In this document: positions 17,235 to 29,022 of the stretch, one piece after another | How the letters are laid out: every line of letters begins with the position of its first letter | How positions within the stretch are numbered: the stretch's first letter is position 1 | DNA from: Trichuris trichiura | Taxonomy: Eukaryota > Nematoda > Enoplea > Trichinellida > Trichuridae | DNA: 64,000 nucleotides | Assembly: GCA_037903355.1 (NCBI GenBank) | Contig: JBAJFE010000061.1 | Span: 372,001 to 436,000, forward strand | Direction: 5' to 3' | Translations under genes and position numbers: made by a program | Notes under the pieces: model-generated | What the model was told of the DNA's origin: nothing | What the model saw: the letters and a program-made list of their open reading frames with translations, nothing else | Database searches by the model: none

Positions 17235-18266
17235 TTTCTTGGTAATACAGCAGCTTGAGAAGCAACTCTAGAGGCTGCCCAGCCAACCGCGGAAAAAGAA
17301 AATCTATTGCTGCTAGCGGTAACTTGGGAACTAATCCTCTAGCGACACATCAGCTAAAACACACAATGAGATCGAGCACGCGCACGGTGTTCTTCTGATG
17401 ATACCTGCAAACACTACAGTAACCCATGAGTTACGCCAATGGAAATTGGAATGGTGTACTTCGTCTCTCAGATTATTGATTCTCGATGTGAACAACGTCT
17501 CATTGTACTGTTTGCGCAATTACAGCAGCTTTCACTGTCGTGAACAAAACGTTATTTGTATAAGATCCTTGAAGCTTTTAAATGAAGCTTAATCCGTCAT
17601 CAGCATGACCGATTAGGTCTGCTCCGATAGCTTCAGGAAGTTTACGTGAACAAACTTGTTCTACGACGAGAAAAGCTGCCACAAAGACATCTTGCACTTC
17701 ACGGCTATTCTGCTTGTCATTAAAATTATTTTTAAAGTCCTACGAAATTGCAGCCGCTTATTTTAGAAGAAAAATGGTTGATTTCACATTACAGCTAAGC
17801 TTTTACGTAAGCGAAACTTCGAATTTCTGAAACAAGCGATGTAACAAACCTAGGGATAGTTTTCCGAATTTCTCAAAACTTTAGCAAGTTTAAAGTTTTG
17901 CTTCTTTTCAACTTACTTATTTTACAGCTATAACAGGTTTTAGTTATTTGCCTTTAGTTATGTTCAATAAGAATGGGTTTGCAAAGACGAATCGCAATGT
18001 CTAGTCAATCTTTACCGTACTTGAAATTTATCATCGCCGATAAACGCGTAATGCTTTGGGTGATATCAAAAAACTTTTGCTGGCGATGAGGATTGTTTAA
18101 GTTTTGATCTCATTGATTCGCTGCTTTTCAATTGCGATATTTGAAGCGCAATCTCAGTGCGCAACATTCCAAGAAGCGTTTTGTGGTTTTCAATTTCCCA
18201 CCGCTACCTCGAATCTGCTCGCCGTTAATTTTACGACTCATTCCTGGACAGTATCTACGTGTCAAA
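17235..18266. promoter_or_regulatory. Shared divergent intergenic region, HYOU1 / RNF139-145-like
   Basis: About 1.0 kb between two head-to-head ATGs. It must contain both promoters, or both 5' UTRs plus promoters. No clear TATA box serves either gene, and I found no exact ERSE (CCAAT-N9-CCACG). Open frames here are unsupported. Confidence 0.4.
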
Positions 18267-21200
18267 ATGGCTGACAATCGGGTTCGACAACATTGGATAG
18301 CTGAATTGCTTCTCCTTCGCGATGGCGTGAAAAGAAAGGCTATTATTCTGTGGGTCCTTTTACGTCTGCCATTGTTATTTCTTCTCGACAGTGCATTGAA
18401 TGGCTCGTTGTTTTCTTTGATCGTGTCTGTTGTGTCGGTTAAACCACATCCAAATTCCTTCTTTACCAAAATCCTTTTATCAATTGATCGCGACTCCATA
18501 TTTGTTGGACTGTTGGACAACATCTCTCCTGAGCGCTCATTGTTGTGCTTTTTCATGTATTTCACGGGTAAGTGGTGTATACCAAATAGTTTTCCTTGAA
18601 TGTTTCATTTTCATTCACCATTTTCATTTCGTTCAGTCGATCTGGGCTGGCAAACGTGATTTTACTATCTTCTTCTAAATTATGATTATTTTTTTCTCTT
18701 TTCCAGAATGGGCTCTCCTTTAAAGTATACCTTTTTATTTCAAAACTTTAAAAGCTAAGTAACTGCTAATCAAGCAATACGGTACGAGTTTGCGCTAAAA
18801 AAACACATTTTGCAAGACTCGTAATAGAAATGGTCATAGACCTTTCTTATTATCTGCCTTGTACAGTGCCACTGTCTGTTGATTTCATTTGTAGTAATAT
18901 TAGTTATTCTAATAGGCTCAGTCTTAGCTTTAGCATAGGTTGCCTTTTTTCCTCGCGAAATTTTTATAGCCTACGCCTGGTCTGCAGCTCATTTCTAACC
19001 TTAAGCCTAACGCTAAGCCTGAGTTCCTTATAACAAGCAGTAACAGAGCATACTGTATCAGTGAACAGTGGTGGGCAGACGAATTAAGGTTCGACTTTAT
19101 TCACATTCACAGACGTCATGTTGTAAGCTAGCCGACTATCTTTTTCAGCCCTTACCTAAGCGTAACCCAAAATATAAATCTTCCATTTAGGCTTACGCTT
19201 AGATAACAGAAGAACAAGATGGCCGGCATGCTTGCCAAAAATGAACCTGCATTTTTTTAATGATACAGTATGACATAAGGCGCAGTAAGCATGATTTGTC
19301 GGGCAAAACAGAATGACAGCTTAATTAGCACGCTAATGCACATGGTTAGAATATGCTAGCGACTTATGTCATTTTTGTAAACCGGAAAAAAGTAACAATA
19401 TTTACTCCGCCAGAGCGCGTACCGCCTTCATTGCAAAACCAAACCAAATTTATATATTAATCGAAAAATCAAGTATGGTGGTTTCCTAAAGTAAAATTCT
19501 GCTCCTGCAGCTCGGTAACTTTGTTTTGAAGTCGTGTTGCCGCAGATTCGATTTGCGTGATTTCCCAATAGCCCTCGATGACCAAAGAAACTTGAATTTT
19601 TCAATCTTTTCGACTTTAGTTATTTTTTGAGCTACAGGTTTCGAAATCCTTTTCGTATAAGCTTGTTCGTCTTCGGAGGCATCGATCTAACTCAGCCATT
19701 CTCAATCTTTTTTGCGCTAGGCCCCCCTTGGAAGGTGTTCTTAGGTGCCAAGCCCCCCTCTTCCTATTGGTCAATTAATTTTTGTGTTTTTTTGTACAGC
19801 AGCCAATCAGCTTCTAACGCCAACATCCTAGGATCAAGTTAATGCACTGATACAATGCGAATATATAGTCATCAAATCATTTACTGATAAGCGCGAAGAA
19901 ATTGAGCATTTCATAAAGTGAAAGATCCTCAGAAAGGCTACGCAAAAAAGAAGTTATCAAACTAATGAGATCCTTGAGGGTGGCACTTCTTTGCGAGTTT
20001 CATCAAGTCTGGTTCCAAGTTGGACAATGACAGTCGCAGGTCGCCTCTGGCAGCGACATCCATTCTGTTCCTAGACTTTGTTAAGGCGACTACCTTACTA
20101 AATCCGCACTCTACTAAATACGTTGAGGGAAACGGTATGAAAATGGTTTGCACCCTTTCCCGCAATGCTGGAAATTTGTTTGGCAGATCATTCATAATCC
20201 AAAACTCTTTCCCATAGTGATCGAATTGGCGACGGGCAGTTGTGTCACTTTGAAGATCAATAAAATTCCCTTGAATTTCTGTGTCAACTTCAATGGCTGA
20301 CACTCCAAATTGATCTACAATCGAATTAGGGATATTCACATTTACCAGGTCATGAAACCTTTCTTCCATGTCCGTTGGAATTTGCTTCAGGCGATTTACA
20401 TAAAGCAGAAGGTTATCATCGTTCACTTCCTCAGCAATCGTCTTCAGGTTCGAGAATTGTGAAAACTCACGGAGACCTACGTTATGCCATTAGAGTTCAA
20501 GTTTTTAGAGAAAAGAGACGACCGCTACCTTGCTGTTCATGAGGTTATTATCACTGCCTTGTAAAGCCCTATTTAAAGAATTGTACTTCTCAAAAATGTG
20601 AGAAGGATAGAATATGTCCGCTTTAGCGTCAATGAGTTTGTCTCCGTATTCCTTATTAGACATAAACGCAACTATGGTTCTCCATAGTGTAACAAAACGC
20701 TGAAGACAATGTCCTTTTGAGAGCCACCTAACTTCGGTATGTAACAGCTGCGTATCGGTCTTCGTTGTTTTCTTCACAGAGTTTCCGGTACAGACGATTC
20801 TGGAGCGCGTGGGATTTGATGAAATTCACAACGTGAATGACAACCGAGGGGGAACGGTTTAGGCGCGATCCTAACTTCTTTGAGACAAAATGCTCTCTGT
20901 GAATGACGAAATGGACAATGAAGACCGGAGGTAGCACTGTTTTCAAATGTGCTATTAATCCCCTGTATTGCCCTAGCATAGAAGCGGCGCCGTCAGTCGC
21001 GCATGCGATTACATTCTGAATTGAGATGCTCTTCTCATTAAAGTAGTTTTGAATTTCTCCAAACATGGTCAGTCCCTTAGTATCAGATCTCTAATCTTCC
21101 TGATAAACAACATTTATTCCATCAGCGTGTTTGCGTTCCAGAATCTGACATAAGCCATGAAAAGAGAGTCGTTGTCTTGCAAAGTGGTTTCATCTACCTG

Positions 21201-23942
21201 CAAAGAAGATTTTTTCAACCGAAGTAAGGTTACCAATTGATCTTCTACGTCGAGTGCCATTTCATCGATTCTCCGGCAAACAGTGGAGTTGCTCAATGGA
21301 ATTGCCTGAACGGTATCCCTGGCATTCAAAGTCATGACGTCGGACAGTATTATGGACACTGCAGGCAAGATGAGCCACTCACCGACGTTGTGGGCATTTC
21401 CAGTTCGTGCTATCAGTTTACTAATCTTGTAAGACGCAAGAGTGCCCATGTCCAACTGCTGTGAGCACTGGCCCATAATTTGTGGCAGTGTTCCCTTTTT
21501 CCGAAAGCTATCCCTCAGACTCAAAAAATATTCCAAGGACTTCTCATCGTACTCCGGATGCGCGCTAAGTAAATATTTTTTCATTTTGCAATTCATCATG
21601 CTCTCATTTGAAAATGAACGCATGCACAATAAACACATGGGCAATGACTGATCGCGTGGAGACTGGACGAAACCGTATGCCAAGCACTCCATGGAATAAT
21701 GCCGACACTTCGCCTAAGTACCCATGAGTGATATTTTAACGAGCGCTAACAAAGACGTGAACCGAGTGAAATACAAAAGTGAACATACCGCCACACAGGA
21801 TGAGTAGGTTCAAATTCTCCGTGTAGAAATAATGTGATTTGAAAAGCAGATATGTATAGAGGACTGGCACAAATTCTCACCGTCTCAGTCTACCTAATTA
21901 CCCTTGTCTCGATAAGGCTTCTGGGCCCCCTTGAGGCCTCCGGGCCCCCCCCCCTCCGAAAAATTTTCGATTTCGGCCCCCCCCCCTGACACTCTCTCGG
22001 CCCCCCTGGGGGCCCCAGGCCCCCCGTTGAGAATGGCTGATCTAACCTATAATTGACGCGTGGTTGCGGTTATTTGAAAATTGCGCTTCGCAGTGCGTGT
22101 TTGCCGAAATTAAAATTTTTTTGAATTAATGTATTCAAGCAACTTGATTATCAAATCTTTCAGTGATTTAATTGTTTTAGGGTAATAGGAATTGGTTTCT
22201 TGTTATATATATATATATAGTCACATAGTTTTGTTTGATTCAAAAAATTAACCTTCTAATGTATTTTCTTTATCTTTTGTACATCTTTTCGGGGCTATTG
22301 AACAATTCTTCTGTCTTCAGTGTCAACTATGGCGGCTTGTTCCGTATTAACGTCAAGAAAGCTGTTATGCCTGTTTTACCATGGTCTTCGTAACCTATTG
22401 TCCTTCGCATTGGCAGTTTGTGTTATTTGTCGGTTGTCCACTTTTATCGAACCGAATAGCACAATGGATAGCCTTTGTCAAGATTGGAAGTCTGTTTTTC
22501 TATGCGTCTTTTTTTCTCTGCTCACCAGCCATGTGGCAACGGGTCCTGACCTGCGTATCAAACAATCTGTGCTATTATCATGTTTTGCTTCAATAGCCGT
22601 ATGCAGTATTTTGTTCAATTCAGCTGTCATAGCTGTTGCTGGGCCCCTAGTATTGCAAGCTTTTTTCAGTTGTTTGGCCCTGTTGAAATGCATGAAAGTG
22701 TTGCCATTGACGTTTGCGCGATTCCGCCGGCATTTGTTCTCCTGGTTTCGTCTAAATGAAAACGGTCTCGACATCCACTTCATGCACAGCGCTTCTGTTC
22801 GAATGCGACTTTCGCTACTTTTGATCAGTTTTTTTATGATTCGACTCGCTGTACTTACCGTCTGCGGTTTCTGCTATGCCAATGGTTTTTTATACGCGGA
22901 CAGCCGTGCGGGACCTTCTTCGCTAATGGGCAATGATACTCGTCTAGTCCATTTTTCTACTCACATCGTATTTCGGTACGTCTTGGTGCGTTCATGCGAA
23001 ACTTTCGTGGCATTGTTGGGTTTTTCCGTTTTTATCTCCGTCCTCTCCGATATGCTGATTTCCTCAATGATCTGTTTTGTTGGTGAAAGCAGACATTACA
23101 ACGAATTCGGTGGAGGCCTCGTAATGGGCTCTATATTCTTAATGCTTTGTTTGCAAGCAGATGTGACGATGCAACCTCCTGCGGTGCGTATATTCCTGTT
23201 GTACAGAAGTTGTATACTCATTGCCGTTGGAATAATGCACAGTGTTCATAATGATTTGCATAACGCGCTGATGCAGTTGTCAATAAGCGGCAAGCTTACA
23301 TGGTCGCTCTACGTAAGATGCTACACGGCGGTCATTATGTTCCTCCTTATGCCTTTAATGGTCGCAAAGTTCATATGGCTTCCGGAAATCAAGAATCCAT
23401 GGTTCTTATCGACCATAATTTACGGTGTAGAATTATTTTGCAAAACGTTGGTCTCTTTGCTTGTCCATTGGACCTACTTGTACCATACGTACAAAAAGGA
23501 GGAGGACCAATACATTGCCGAAGAGATTGTCTTTTGGGTTGAAGGATGCGGCACTACATTGCAAATCTTTTTTTCAATTTTAATACTGCTTAGCGGCGTT
23601 TGGCTTTTACAGTACGCAAACGATGGTATCACTCGAGGCTTTCTTATGGTGCTGCACGCATACGTCAACATATGGTTACCAGCAAAAGTTGCCGCTAAGA
23701 ATTTGAGCTCTCATTTGGCTCTTAAGGCGCAGCTCAATTTATTGGTCAATGCCGATATAGATCAGTTGCGACAGCTTGACGACGTTTGCGCTATTTGCTG
23801 GGGCCCATTTGAACGTCACGGCAAAATGACGCCGTGCAAGCACATTTTTCACTCTCACTGTTTGAGGACGTGGCTACGCCGACGGAATGTTTGTCCCATT
23901 TGTAATCGAGAAGTGTTCAGCGAAGCAATGGTGACCTCGTAG
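18267..23942 (+). CDS. TRC8-family ER membrane RING E3 ligase (RNF139/RNF145-like)
   Basis: Two exons, 18267-18567 and 22321-23942, join in phase 1 (ACG G|TG TCA) and encode 640 residues, close to the usual 660. Exon 1 encodes the N-terminal helices (VLLRLPLLFLLDSALNG). Exon 2 supplies many membrane spans in the TRC8_N-type region, with landmarks LMLCLQADVTMQPPAVRIF and MLHAYVNIWLPAK. The end is a RING-H2 domain, CAICW..MTPCKHIFHSHCLRTWL..NVCPIC, with all eight zinc ligands. The closest families, RNF139 (TRC8) and RNF145, sit in the ER membrane and ubiquitinate clients such as HMG-CoA reductase in sterol-regulated degradation. The long intron is due mainly to a hAT element (19693-22039). Exon 2 has an in-frame ATG at 22329, so a short form from an internal promoter is possible. 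The cytosolic tail ends soon after the RING, unlike RNF145. Confidence 0.87.
18890..19025. repeat. Degenerate telomere-like/hairpin repeat in intron
   Basis: Contains CTAATAGGCTCAGTCTTAGC on one side and CCTTAAGCCTAACGCTAAGC on the other, imperfect inverted runs of the same vocabulary as the hairpin element family. Confidence 0.4.
19128..19230. repeat. Hairpin MITE with telomere-like arms (TRC8-like intron)
   Basis: Left arm CCCTTACCTAAGCGTAACCC; right arm TTAGGCTTACGCTTAGATAA then GAAGAACAAGATGGCC. The outer ACAAGATGGCC is shared with the other copies. Confidence 0.6.
19693..22039 (-). mobile_element. hAT transposon (ZBED/SCAND3-like), 2347 bp, inserted in intron 1
   Basis: Both ends carry a perfect 13-bp inverted repeat, CAGCCATTCTCAA at 19693 and its complement ending at 22039. 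The flanks are ATCTAACT (19685-19692) and ATCTAACC (22040-22047), an 8-bp target duplication with one mismatch. CAG..CTG ends and 8-bp duplications define the hAT superfamily. Subterminal G/C-rich runs of C (19716-19758 and 21923-22025) mark both ends. The inside encodes a broken hAT transposase on the minus strand. The near-perfect ends suggest a fairly recent insertion. Confidence 0.9.
19962..21692 (-). pseudogene. hAT transposase (ZBED5/SCAND3-like), frame-broken
   Basis: Four minus-strand open segments lie in order: 21692-21114, 21066-20728, 20777-20505 and 20426-19962. They cover the family's usual landmarks: an N-terminal part with CLLCMRSFSNESM and a K..LSAHPEY stretch, VCRRIDEMALDVEDQL, ACATDGAASMLGQYRG, TEVRWLSKG, and the C-terminal hAT dimerisation region with STYLVECGFSKVVALTKSRN. 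Segments are in different frames with stops or shifts between them, so no single product exists. It resembles the ZBED5/SCAND3/GTF2IRD2-like branch of hAT. It would have catalysed cut-and-paste movement of the flanking element. Confidence 0.85.
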
Positions 23943-24757
23943 AGAGATTCGTCTACGCTTTTAAAAAATTGTTGACTACTTTTTACCGATTAAAGTATTT
24001 TTTCGACTATCTTATCGACGCAAGAGAAGGTGAGCCAAGTAATTAACTTAGGCTATGCAAATTTTTTAACGTAAACACCGCGTAAGATATATATATATAT
24101 ATACATATACACCTTATCCGGTGTTCACGTTTACAAATTTGCATATCCTAAGGCATGTATTTGTAATGGAAGAACTCCATTTACGTCATAGTCATCTGGA
24201 AGTTGAATAAGTGAGTTTGAGGTGGGCGCCATTAATTTAGGTTTAATTCAGGCTAACGGAAAAACGTTGAATAAATTATTTTACGTTAAACTGTTTGCTT
24301 AATTGTATCAATGAAACGTTCGTTGAGCACACGCACAGCCTACGTATGTTGAATGTACAGTGTAAACCAATAGCAAGTGGTTTATGCGGACCAATGAACG
24401 CGCTCAAGTTTAACCTGGAGATGAAGTGTACATTTTTTAAAATTGTATTATTTAATTTATTTCTTACAATTCATTTCATCAGTATACGTATTGTGCCAGC
24501 GTCTTCAAAATCGATTGTGTGGAACGATTCAGCCTACAAAGTTAATATTTTCTTTTGACAGTTTAAATATTTGCCTAAGTAAGAATACGCTCGTGGTCAA
24601 GAAAGAGAAAAATGATTTATTTATCAATGCGCGGTATGAAGCATTGATTGAAATTTTCGCTCGCTGTGTAGAACAGAAAATTGAGTCAACGAACAGTTGC
24701 TACGCGATGGAGTCTGATTAGTTTACTGAACTTTGCTTTTTCAGAACTCGCTAATGG
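23943..24757. other. Intergenic, holds a large palindrome
   Basis: No supported coding sequence apart from the following promoter. The main structure is the inverted repeat at 24047-24152. An open frame at 24295-24558 has a hydrophobic stretch but no other support. Confidence 0.45.
24047..24152. repeat. Long inverted repeat around an (AT)n core
   Basis: Arms CTTAGGCTATGCAAATTTTT..AACGTAAACACCG and, reversed from the right, CTTAGGATATGCAAATTTG..AAACGTGAACACCGG are about 34 bases each. The loop is mostly alternating AT. It may be a MITE or a cruciform-forming site. Confidence 0.75.
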
Positions 24758-24765
24758 TATAAATA
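24758..24765 (+). promoter_or_regulatory. TATA box of secreted family gene 1
   Basis: TATAAATA lies 48 bp before the ATG at 24806. The two related genes downstream have equivalent boxes. Confidence 0.55.
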
Positions 24766-24805
24766 GAAAAGTAGTTGCTCAAAACGGCATATAAGGACTT
24801 TATCA

Positions 24806-25171
24806 ATGATGAAAGCGAGCTTCATTGTGTTTATGGTGACTGTCATTGCTTTATCCAACGGTACTGCTTTATATAAAACCGTTCATGAAGTGGTGGCTAC
24901 TGGAATTGGCGTACGACCAATAACGACTACGTTTGTACCTCGAAGAATTGTTGAGTCGCAAAGGACGGACAAACCGCAACTAGATCAGCAGCAGGAGAGT
25001 TCGTCCGAACTGGCGGTTTCAACTGATCACGAATCCAAAAACAGCAGTGTGGTCATGAAGAACATACTGGATGAATACATGCATTTCTTCGAAGGACCAA
25101 AGAAAGCTACTCTGTTGAGAAAACTTTTGCGCCAAAAGATTTGGACGCTATTGCTACTTCGTATGGGCTGA
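24806..25171 (+). CDS. Small secreted protein, LHD-GLRP family member 1
   Basis: 121 residues. The N-terminus (MKASFIVFMVTVIALSNGTA) is a clear signal peptide. Immediately after it comes ALYKTVHEVVATGIGVRP, matching LYQTLHDTVANGVGLRP and RSLHDAIAKGLGLRP in the two genes downstream. The rest is polar and Gln/Ser-rich, with a possible dibasic RR near residue 47. It ends in a basic, leucine-rich tail (ATLLRKLLRQ). The mature part has no cysteine. The stop is at 25169, though a later splice cannot be excluded. I recognise no known family. The layout (signal, short conserved block, variable spacer, basic tail) would fit a peptide precursor or a secreted effector; that is inference. It has its own TATA box and spacing of about 2 kb from member 2. 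Confidence 0.65.
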   Translation: MMKASFIVFMVTVIALSNGTALYKTVHEVVATGIGVRPITTTFVPRRIVESQRTDKPQLDQQQESSSELAVSTDHESKNSSVVMKNILDEYMHFFEGPKKATLLRKLLRQKIWTLLLLRMG

Positions 25172-25539
25172 TAGAAAAGATCAGCGCGGCAAACTATTTT
25201 TTCCACGCCATTCAACGGCTTAATATAGAAAAAATTTTCAACCGCAACTTCGTCAGGCTGTCAAGCGTAAACATTTGTTGCAAATGTTTATTGGCAAACT
25301 CACCAAAGAAGTAGCGAAAAATGAAACTATTTGCCTGGAAGTTAATTTGCAATTTTAAAAATAAAGACCACAATGATCTCTGTACGACGATGTGCGAATA
25401 TTGTCATTTATTAATTAAAGAGAAGACGCAAGCTAAAAATAGCTCGTCTGTTTGCATGTTTGTAATGAATAATCAAACCTTAGCGCAGTCGCGCGCAGCA
25501 GTAAGTTGCTTACAACCTGCAAATCACTTATGGGCTTAG

Positions 25540-25670
25540 CGTAGGCGGCACAAAGTACGCTGATGACGGGCCACAGCGAGGCCCGAAACCTGTGTGATTT
25601 GCCGTTCAGAAATAAACGTTAATTCAACGAACGGGTTGCGAAACCGCAAAAAGTTTTCATTCTGAAATTG
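25540..25670 (+). repeat. Dispersed repeat with hammerhead-like core (copy 2)
   Basis: CTGATGA at 25560-25566, stem GGGCC/GGCCC, GAAA at 25585-25588. The upstream CGGCACAAA can pair, with one bulge, with TTTGCCG about 10 bases after GAAA. It continues into AATAAACGTTAATTCAACGA and GGGTTGCGAAACCGCAAAAA, shared with the copy at 34182. Confidence 0.65.
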
Positions 25671-26138
25671 TATTTTTAACGTTTTGACTCTATCTTAGCA
25701 GCCGGTCGCCCAGTCGTGTCACCTCGCTTTGCTCGCAAGTATTACAGTAACCTGCAAGTAATCAGGTTTATTGTACTCATAAACGCGCGGTAGAACAAAC
25801 CCCGATAATGCGCTCAATCGACCCCTCGGAATAGTGTGAATTTGTCGGCCATTTTAAAGGAAACGCGTATTTTCCAGCCACTACGAGCAAGAAAGACTAA
25901 TCGGTGTAGTTGGTCTTGCAGTCTGTTTGCCAGAGGAACAAAGTTTATCATCTTCTTGATGACCGTATTATTTCCGGGCAACAAAAGAAAGAGAAATTTT
26001 GTCTTGTGTTCACAGATTGGTCTAAGATTATTTATTAAGACTTCGAGGTTTAATTATCCTATTCCATAAACAGTAGAGGTTTGGGATTTTTTGTTTCGGG
26101 TCACCTTTCGTATTAAAACTTGAAAAATGCAAGGCAAG

Positions 26139-26211
26139 CATGCTGGCCAGTCTGTTCCATTTCCTAAATGTAAACTTATCAGTCTTAATGCGACTTAGGG
26201 TTACGTAAGTA
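26139..26211. repeat. Decayed hairpin MITE
   Basis: CATGCTGGCCAGTCTGTTCC begins the left arm, as at 29534; GACTTAGGGTTACGTAAG marks the right part. The right arm is worn. Confidence 0.45.
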
Positions 26212-27073
26212 TGACGTGTGAACGCATAATCAGCAGGTTCGTATGAATTATCCCCATATGATTTAATTTTATAATTGTCAAGAAAAATTGCAGACTGATC
26301 CATCTGGCTTGTCGTGAAGTGACGTTCGCTGACGTAGCGCCCATCTTGTAATGGAACTTGTTCTTCTACTTCAATAAGTACTTTTGGGGAAGAGCTCCTG
26401 GCAGTGTTGCCAGTTTTGGTTTTAGGCTTAGGCGGTGTACTGATCAACACCACACAGTAACTTTCTCATGCTCGACAGCATAGGTCTACGCAGGCTACCG
26501 CCCTTACGCTTTTAGGCCAAGATATCTGAAATCCGTTGAGTAGATATACATTGCAGCTGAACTCTTATTCAACGGCGGAGTCAGCCCGTCACAACAGCGC
26601 CTATGTAAGTTGCGCGACGTTATGTGCAGGCGAGAAGAACCTGCATTTTACGTAGAATTCAAAACGTTATAGTATGAAAGCGGGAAAACGAGGAAAAAGG
26701 TCTAAAACTGTAAATTAGTAAAACTTTTGGCGATCAGAAGAGGCATAGTATACTTGCTTTACGATTATCGCTAATGGCGGTGACGCATTAGTGCTAACAG
26801 TAATAAAGGCTTAAGTTTTCAGCCAGCATTGCTTGTTTAGAAAAGTCTGGTTCGTCTTTTAATTGCAGCTGACCATTCAAGCGTTTACACGTTTAAGTTT
26901 GTCCTTATTAGGTAAAGTGTATTTTTTAACAGGCAGTTTTTCCATTCGCTGTTTGTACTGTTTCCATAGCTAACATTGGTTTTACAGCGTGAAAAAATTT
27001 AAGCTAACGCAAATAAGAGTGCAGCAGCCGGCAGAATCAGTGCAAACGTTCGAGTCAACAATAGTAAGGTACT

Positions 27074-27080
27074 TATAAAT
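27074..27080 (+). promoter_or_regulatory. TATA box of secreted family gene 2
   Basis: TATAAAT lies 31 bp before the ATG at 27105, in a context (CTTATAAATTTC) similar to that of gene 3. Confidence 0.55.
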
Positions 27081-27104
27081 TTCTAAAGCAAGCTTTATTG
27101 CGGA

Positions 27105-27407
27105 ATGAATGAAGTGAGAAGAGCGGTGGCTTATTTGTTAGCTCTGCTTGCCCTATCTAATGGTTTATACCAAACCTTACATGATACAGTGGCCAACGGA
27201 GTTGGCTTAAGACCAGCTATGAAAAGAGTCAGCTCTGCACCCGCTATTGTTTCCATCTACAGGAGCGCTTCTGTAGATCACACGGTATCAGAAAGCGAGG
27301 AGCCAATTAGCTTCTTTCTGAAATCCGTGGATGACTATGCTCAAAACTTTGTTGGTACACCAAAAAATCTAAATACTCTCAGAAGGATTCTGCGCGTTAA
27401 AGGGTAA
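27105..27407 (+). CDS. Small secreted protein, LHD-GLRP family member 2
   Basis: 100 residues. A signal peptide (VAYLLALLALSNG) is followed at once by LYQTLHDTVANGVGLRP, the block shared with members 1 and 3. After the block comes AMKRVSS, with a dibasic KR that could be a processing site. A polar, Ser-rich spacer leads to FFLKSVDDYAQNFVGTPKN and a basic tail (TLRRILRVKG), comparable to DEYMHFFEGPKKATLLRKLL in member 1. No cysteine occurs in the mature part. The stop is at 27405; GGTAATT there is donor-like, so a further exon is possible. The family is unknown to me. Member 2 is the clearest guide to the shared tail motif. Confidence 0.65.
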   Translation: MNEVRRAVAYLLALLALSNGLYQTLHDTVANGVGLRPAMKRVSSAPAIVSIYRSASVDHTVSESEEPISFFLKSVDDYAQNFVGTPKNLNTLRRILRVKG

Positions 27408-28969
27408 TTATGAAGACAAGTGGACATCGCAGCCTCAACAACGGCTCACAAAAAGCTTGCCGCTCTATTCCACCTATTTACACGATTAGTTTTGCATATT
27501 AAAATCCTTCACACATTTACTTGCATTGGACGAGCACGCGTGAGCGTTTAGGGCACAGTTTCTCAACGTTTTTCATCCTAGGGCGGTTTGGTTGCGCGCG
27601 TTTCAACGTCACTTCCATAGATTCAGTTGAAGAGCCCAAAGCGTTGATTCTGCCATGCGTACCTTCTATTTCAGCGACCACTAGCCTTTGCCATTGACGG
27701 AAGCTGCGGCAACTATGGTTAAATACACTTATGGTACAGCTTTCCCTGAAAACCGCTGGCTTAAGAAAGCTATTGCCAGCTGTTTGGTCCGGCCATTAAA
27801 ACACATTTCGCTATTTTAAATAAACACGTCTTTCAAATTATAAACTTGCTAACATTCGGTTACTTCTTAAGCTTCTAACTGCGAGATAAGCTTAATTCGT
27901 CAAATGGAAAAGCTGATCAACTAAGTACGAACGAATTCCACAGTCTCATGGTTGGTACCTGAACATCATTGTTTGTCCATTATAAAAATTGCAATAATGT
28001 TTCGGCAAAGTGTAACGAATGAACAGAGTAGTTCAGCTTGTTCCGAAAACGACCATACTCTCATTTTAAATTCAATTCTTTGCTCTTTTTAATAACAGAC
28101 TGCACACTGCCTACTTACGGTAGGCCGCGGAACCTGATTCGTTTAACGAAGGGCATAAATTAAGTGTTAGCAAAAAATGTAACGGAGATGTGCATCTCTT
28201 CCGTGTTTTAGAAGCGGTTAATCGTCAGTCCAACAAGTAACGGTTGCAGGTTATAATAAGCATAGAAATGTATTACAAATTGATACATTTTCAACGGCGT
28301 ATAAATATAACCAGTTGGGTGAAACTGTTTCCTTTTACTATATACTGCTGCTATTCGACAAAGTGGGAGTGAACGCTCCTGTTTGAACTTTGTATCATTC
28401 ACAGTGCGCTCGCGCGCGTGGTAAACATTTTCATTTTAAGTCAATTTAAATTTTATGACAAATAATTTCGTTATCTGTGCAATTAGCAACAATTGTAGAG
28501 AAGCAGCGGCAAGGCGGTCTCTTTCAATCGCTTAAAAGACAATTGTTGCATAAACGAGTTGCAATGCGAGGAAGATCTATTTGCCTTTTTTGTTCACCGC
28601 GTGTAAAAGAAGCAATGCATAATTTAAAAGCTTACGGCGAGTGACTATGAACCAGTGCGCAGAGCCAATTTGTGCGCAGTGATCTTCAAAATTCTGCCTC
28701 GAAAGCGGAAATGCGAGCGAGTAGACGCTTCGCGGTAATACGTAACGTTACCAAATTGATGAAGTCATAAAGCGTTTTCTTTGTTCAGATGCAGAGAGTT
28801 TCGCGTAGTACTTGAAAGATTTACATTTTCGAGTGATTTTCATTTCCTTCGCTGTATGTTCGTTCGCTGAGGAACAAACAACAAAGTGTTCACGAGTGTA
28901 TCCGTGCAAATAAAACGCTAATACGTAGCGTAAGCTATTATGAGCAGCTGAAATTGTAAACAGCTTAGT
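27408..28969. other. Intergenic, nothing supported
   Basis: About 1.6 kb with only short frames. No domain, RNA gene or repeat array is evident before the TATA box of gene 3. Confidence 0.45.
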
Positions 28970-28977
28970 TATAAATT
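28970..28977 (+). promoter_or_regulatory. TATA box of secreted family gene 3
   Basis: TATAAATT lies 53 bp before the ATG at 29023. Confidence 0.55.
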
Positions 28978-29022
28978 AGAGGAAAAGATTCAGTTAAAGG
29001 GTTAGGCCATAGTAGAGACAGA

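Larger units (their letters stand above)
25172..27073. other. Intergenic with two dispersed repeats
   Basis: No supported gene. Contains copy 2 of the hammerhead-like repeat (25540-25670) and a decayed hairpin element (26139-26211). An open frame on the minus strand (26453-26028) overlaps the hairpin element and is unconvincing. Confidence 0.45.

Noticed and set aside
18128..18565. 145-codon minus frame opposite exon 1 of the TRC8-like gene
   Set aside because: It is the antisense shadow of a hydrophobic exon; no domain and no splice support.
22320..22328. GTG start for the long membrane-protein frame
   Set aside because: 22320 is the last base of a CTTCAG acceptor. Exon 1 at 18267-18567 joins in phase, so this is an internal exon edge, not a start.
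24295..24721. Two overlapping plus frames before the secreted cluster
   Set aside because: They overlap each other, lack a TATA or signal-block match to the neighbouring family, and have poor coding character.
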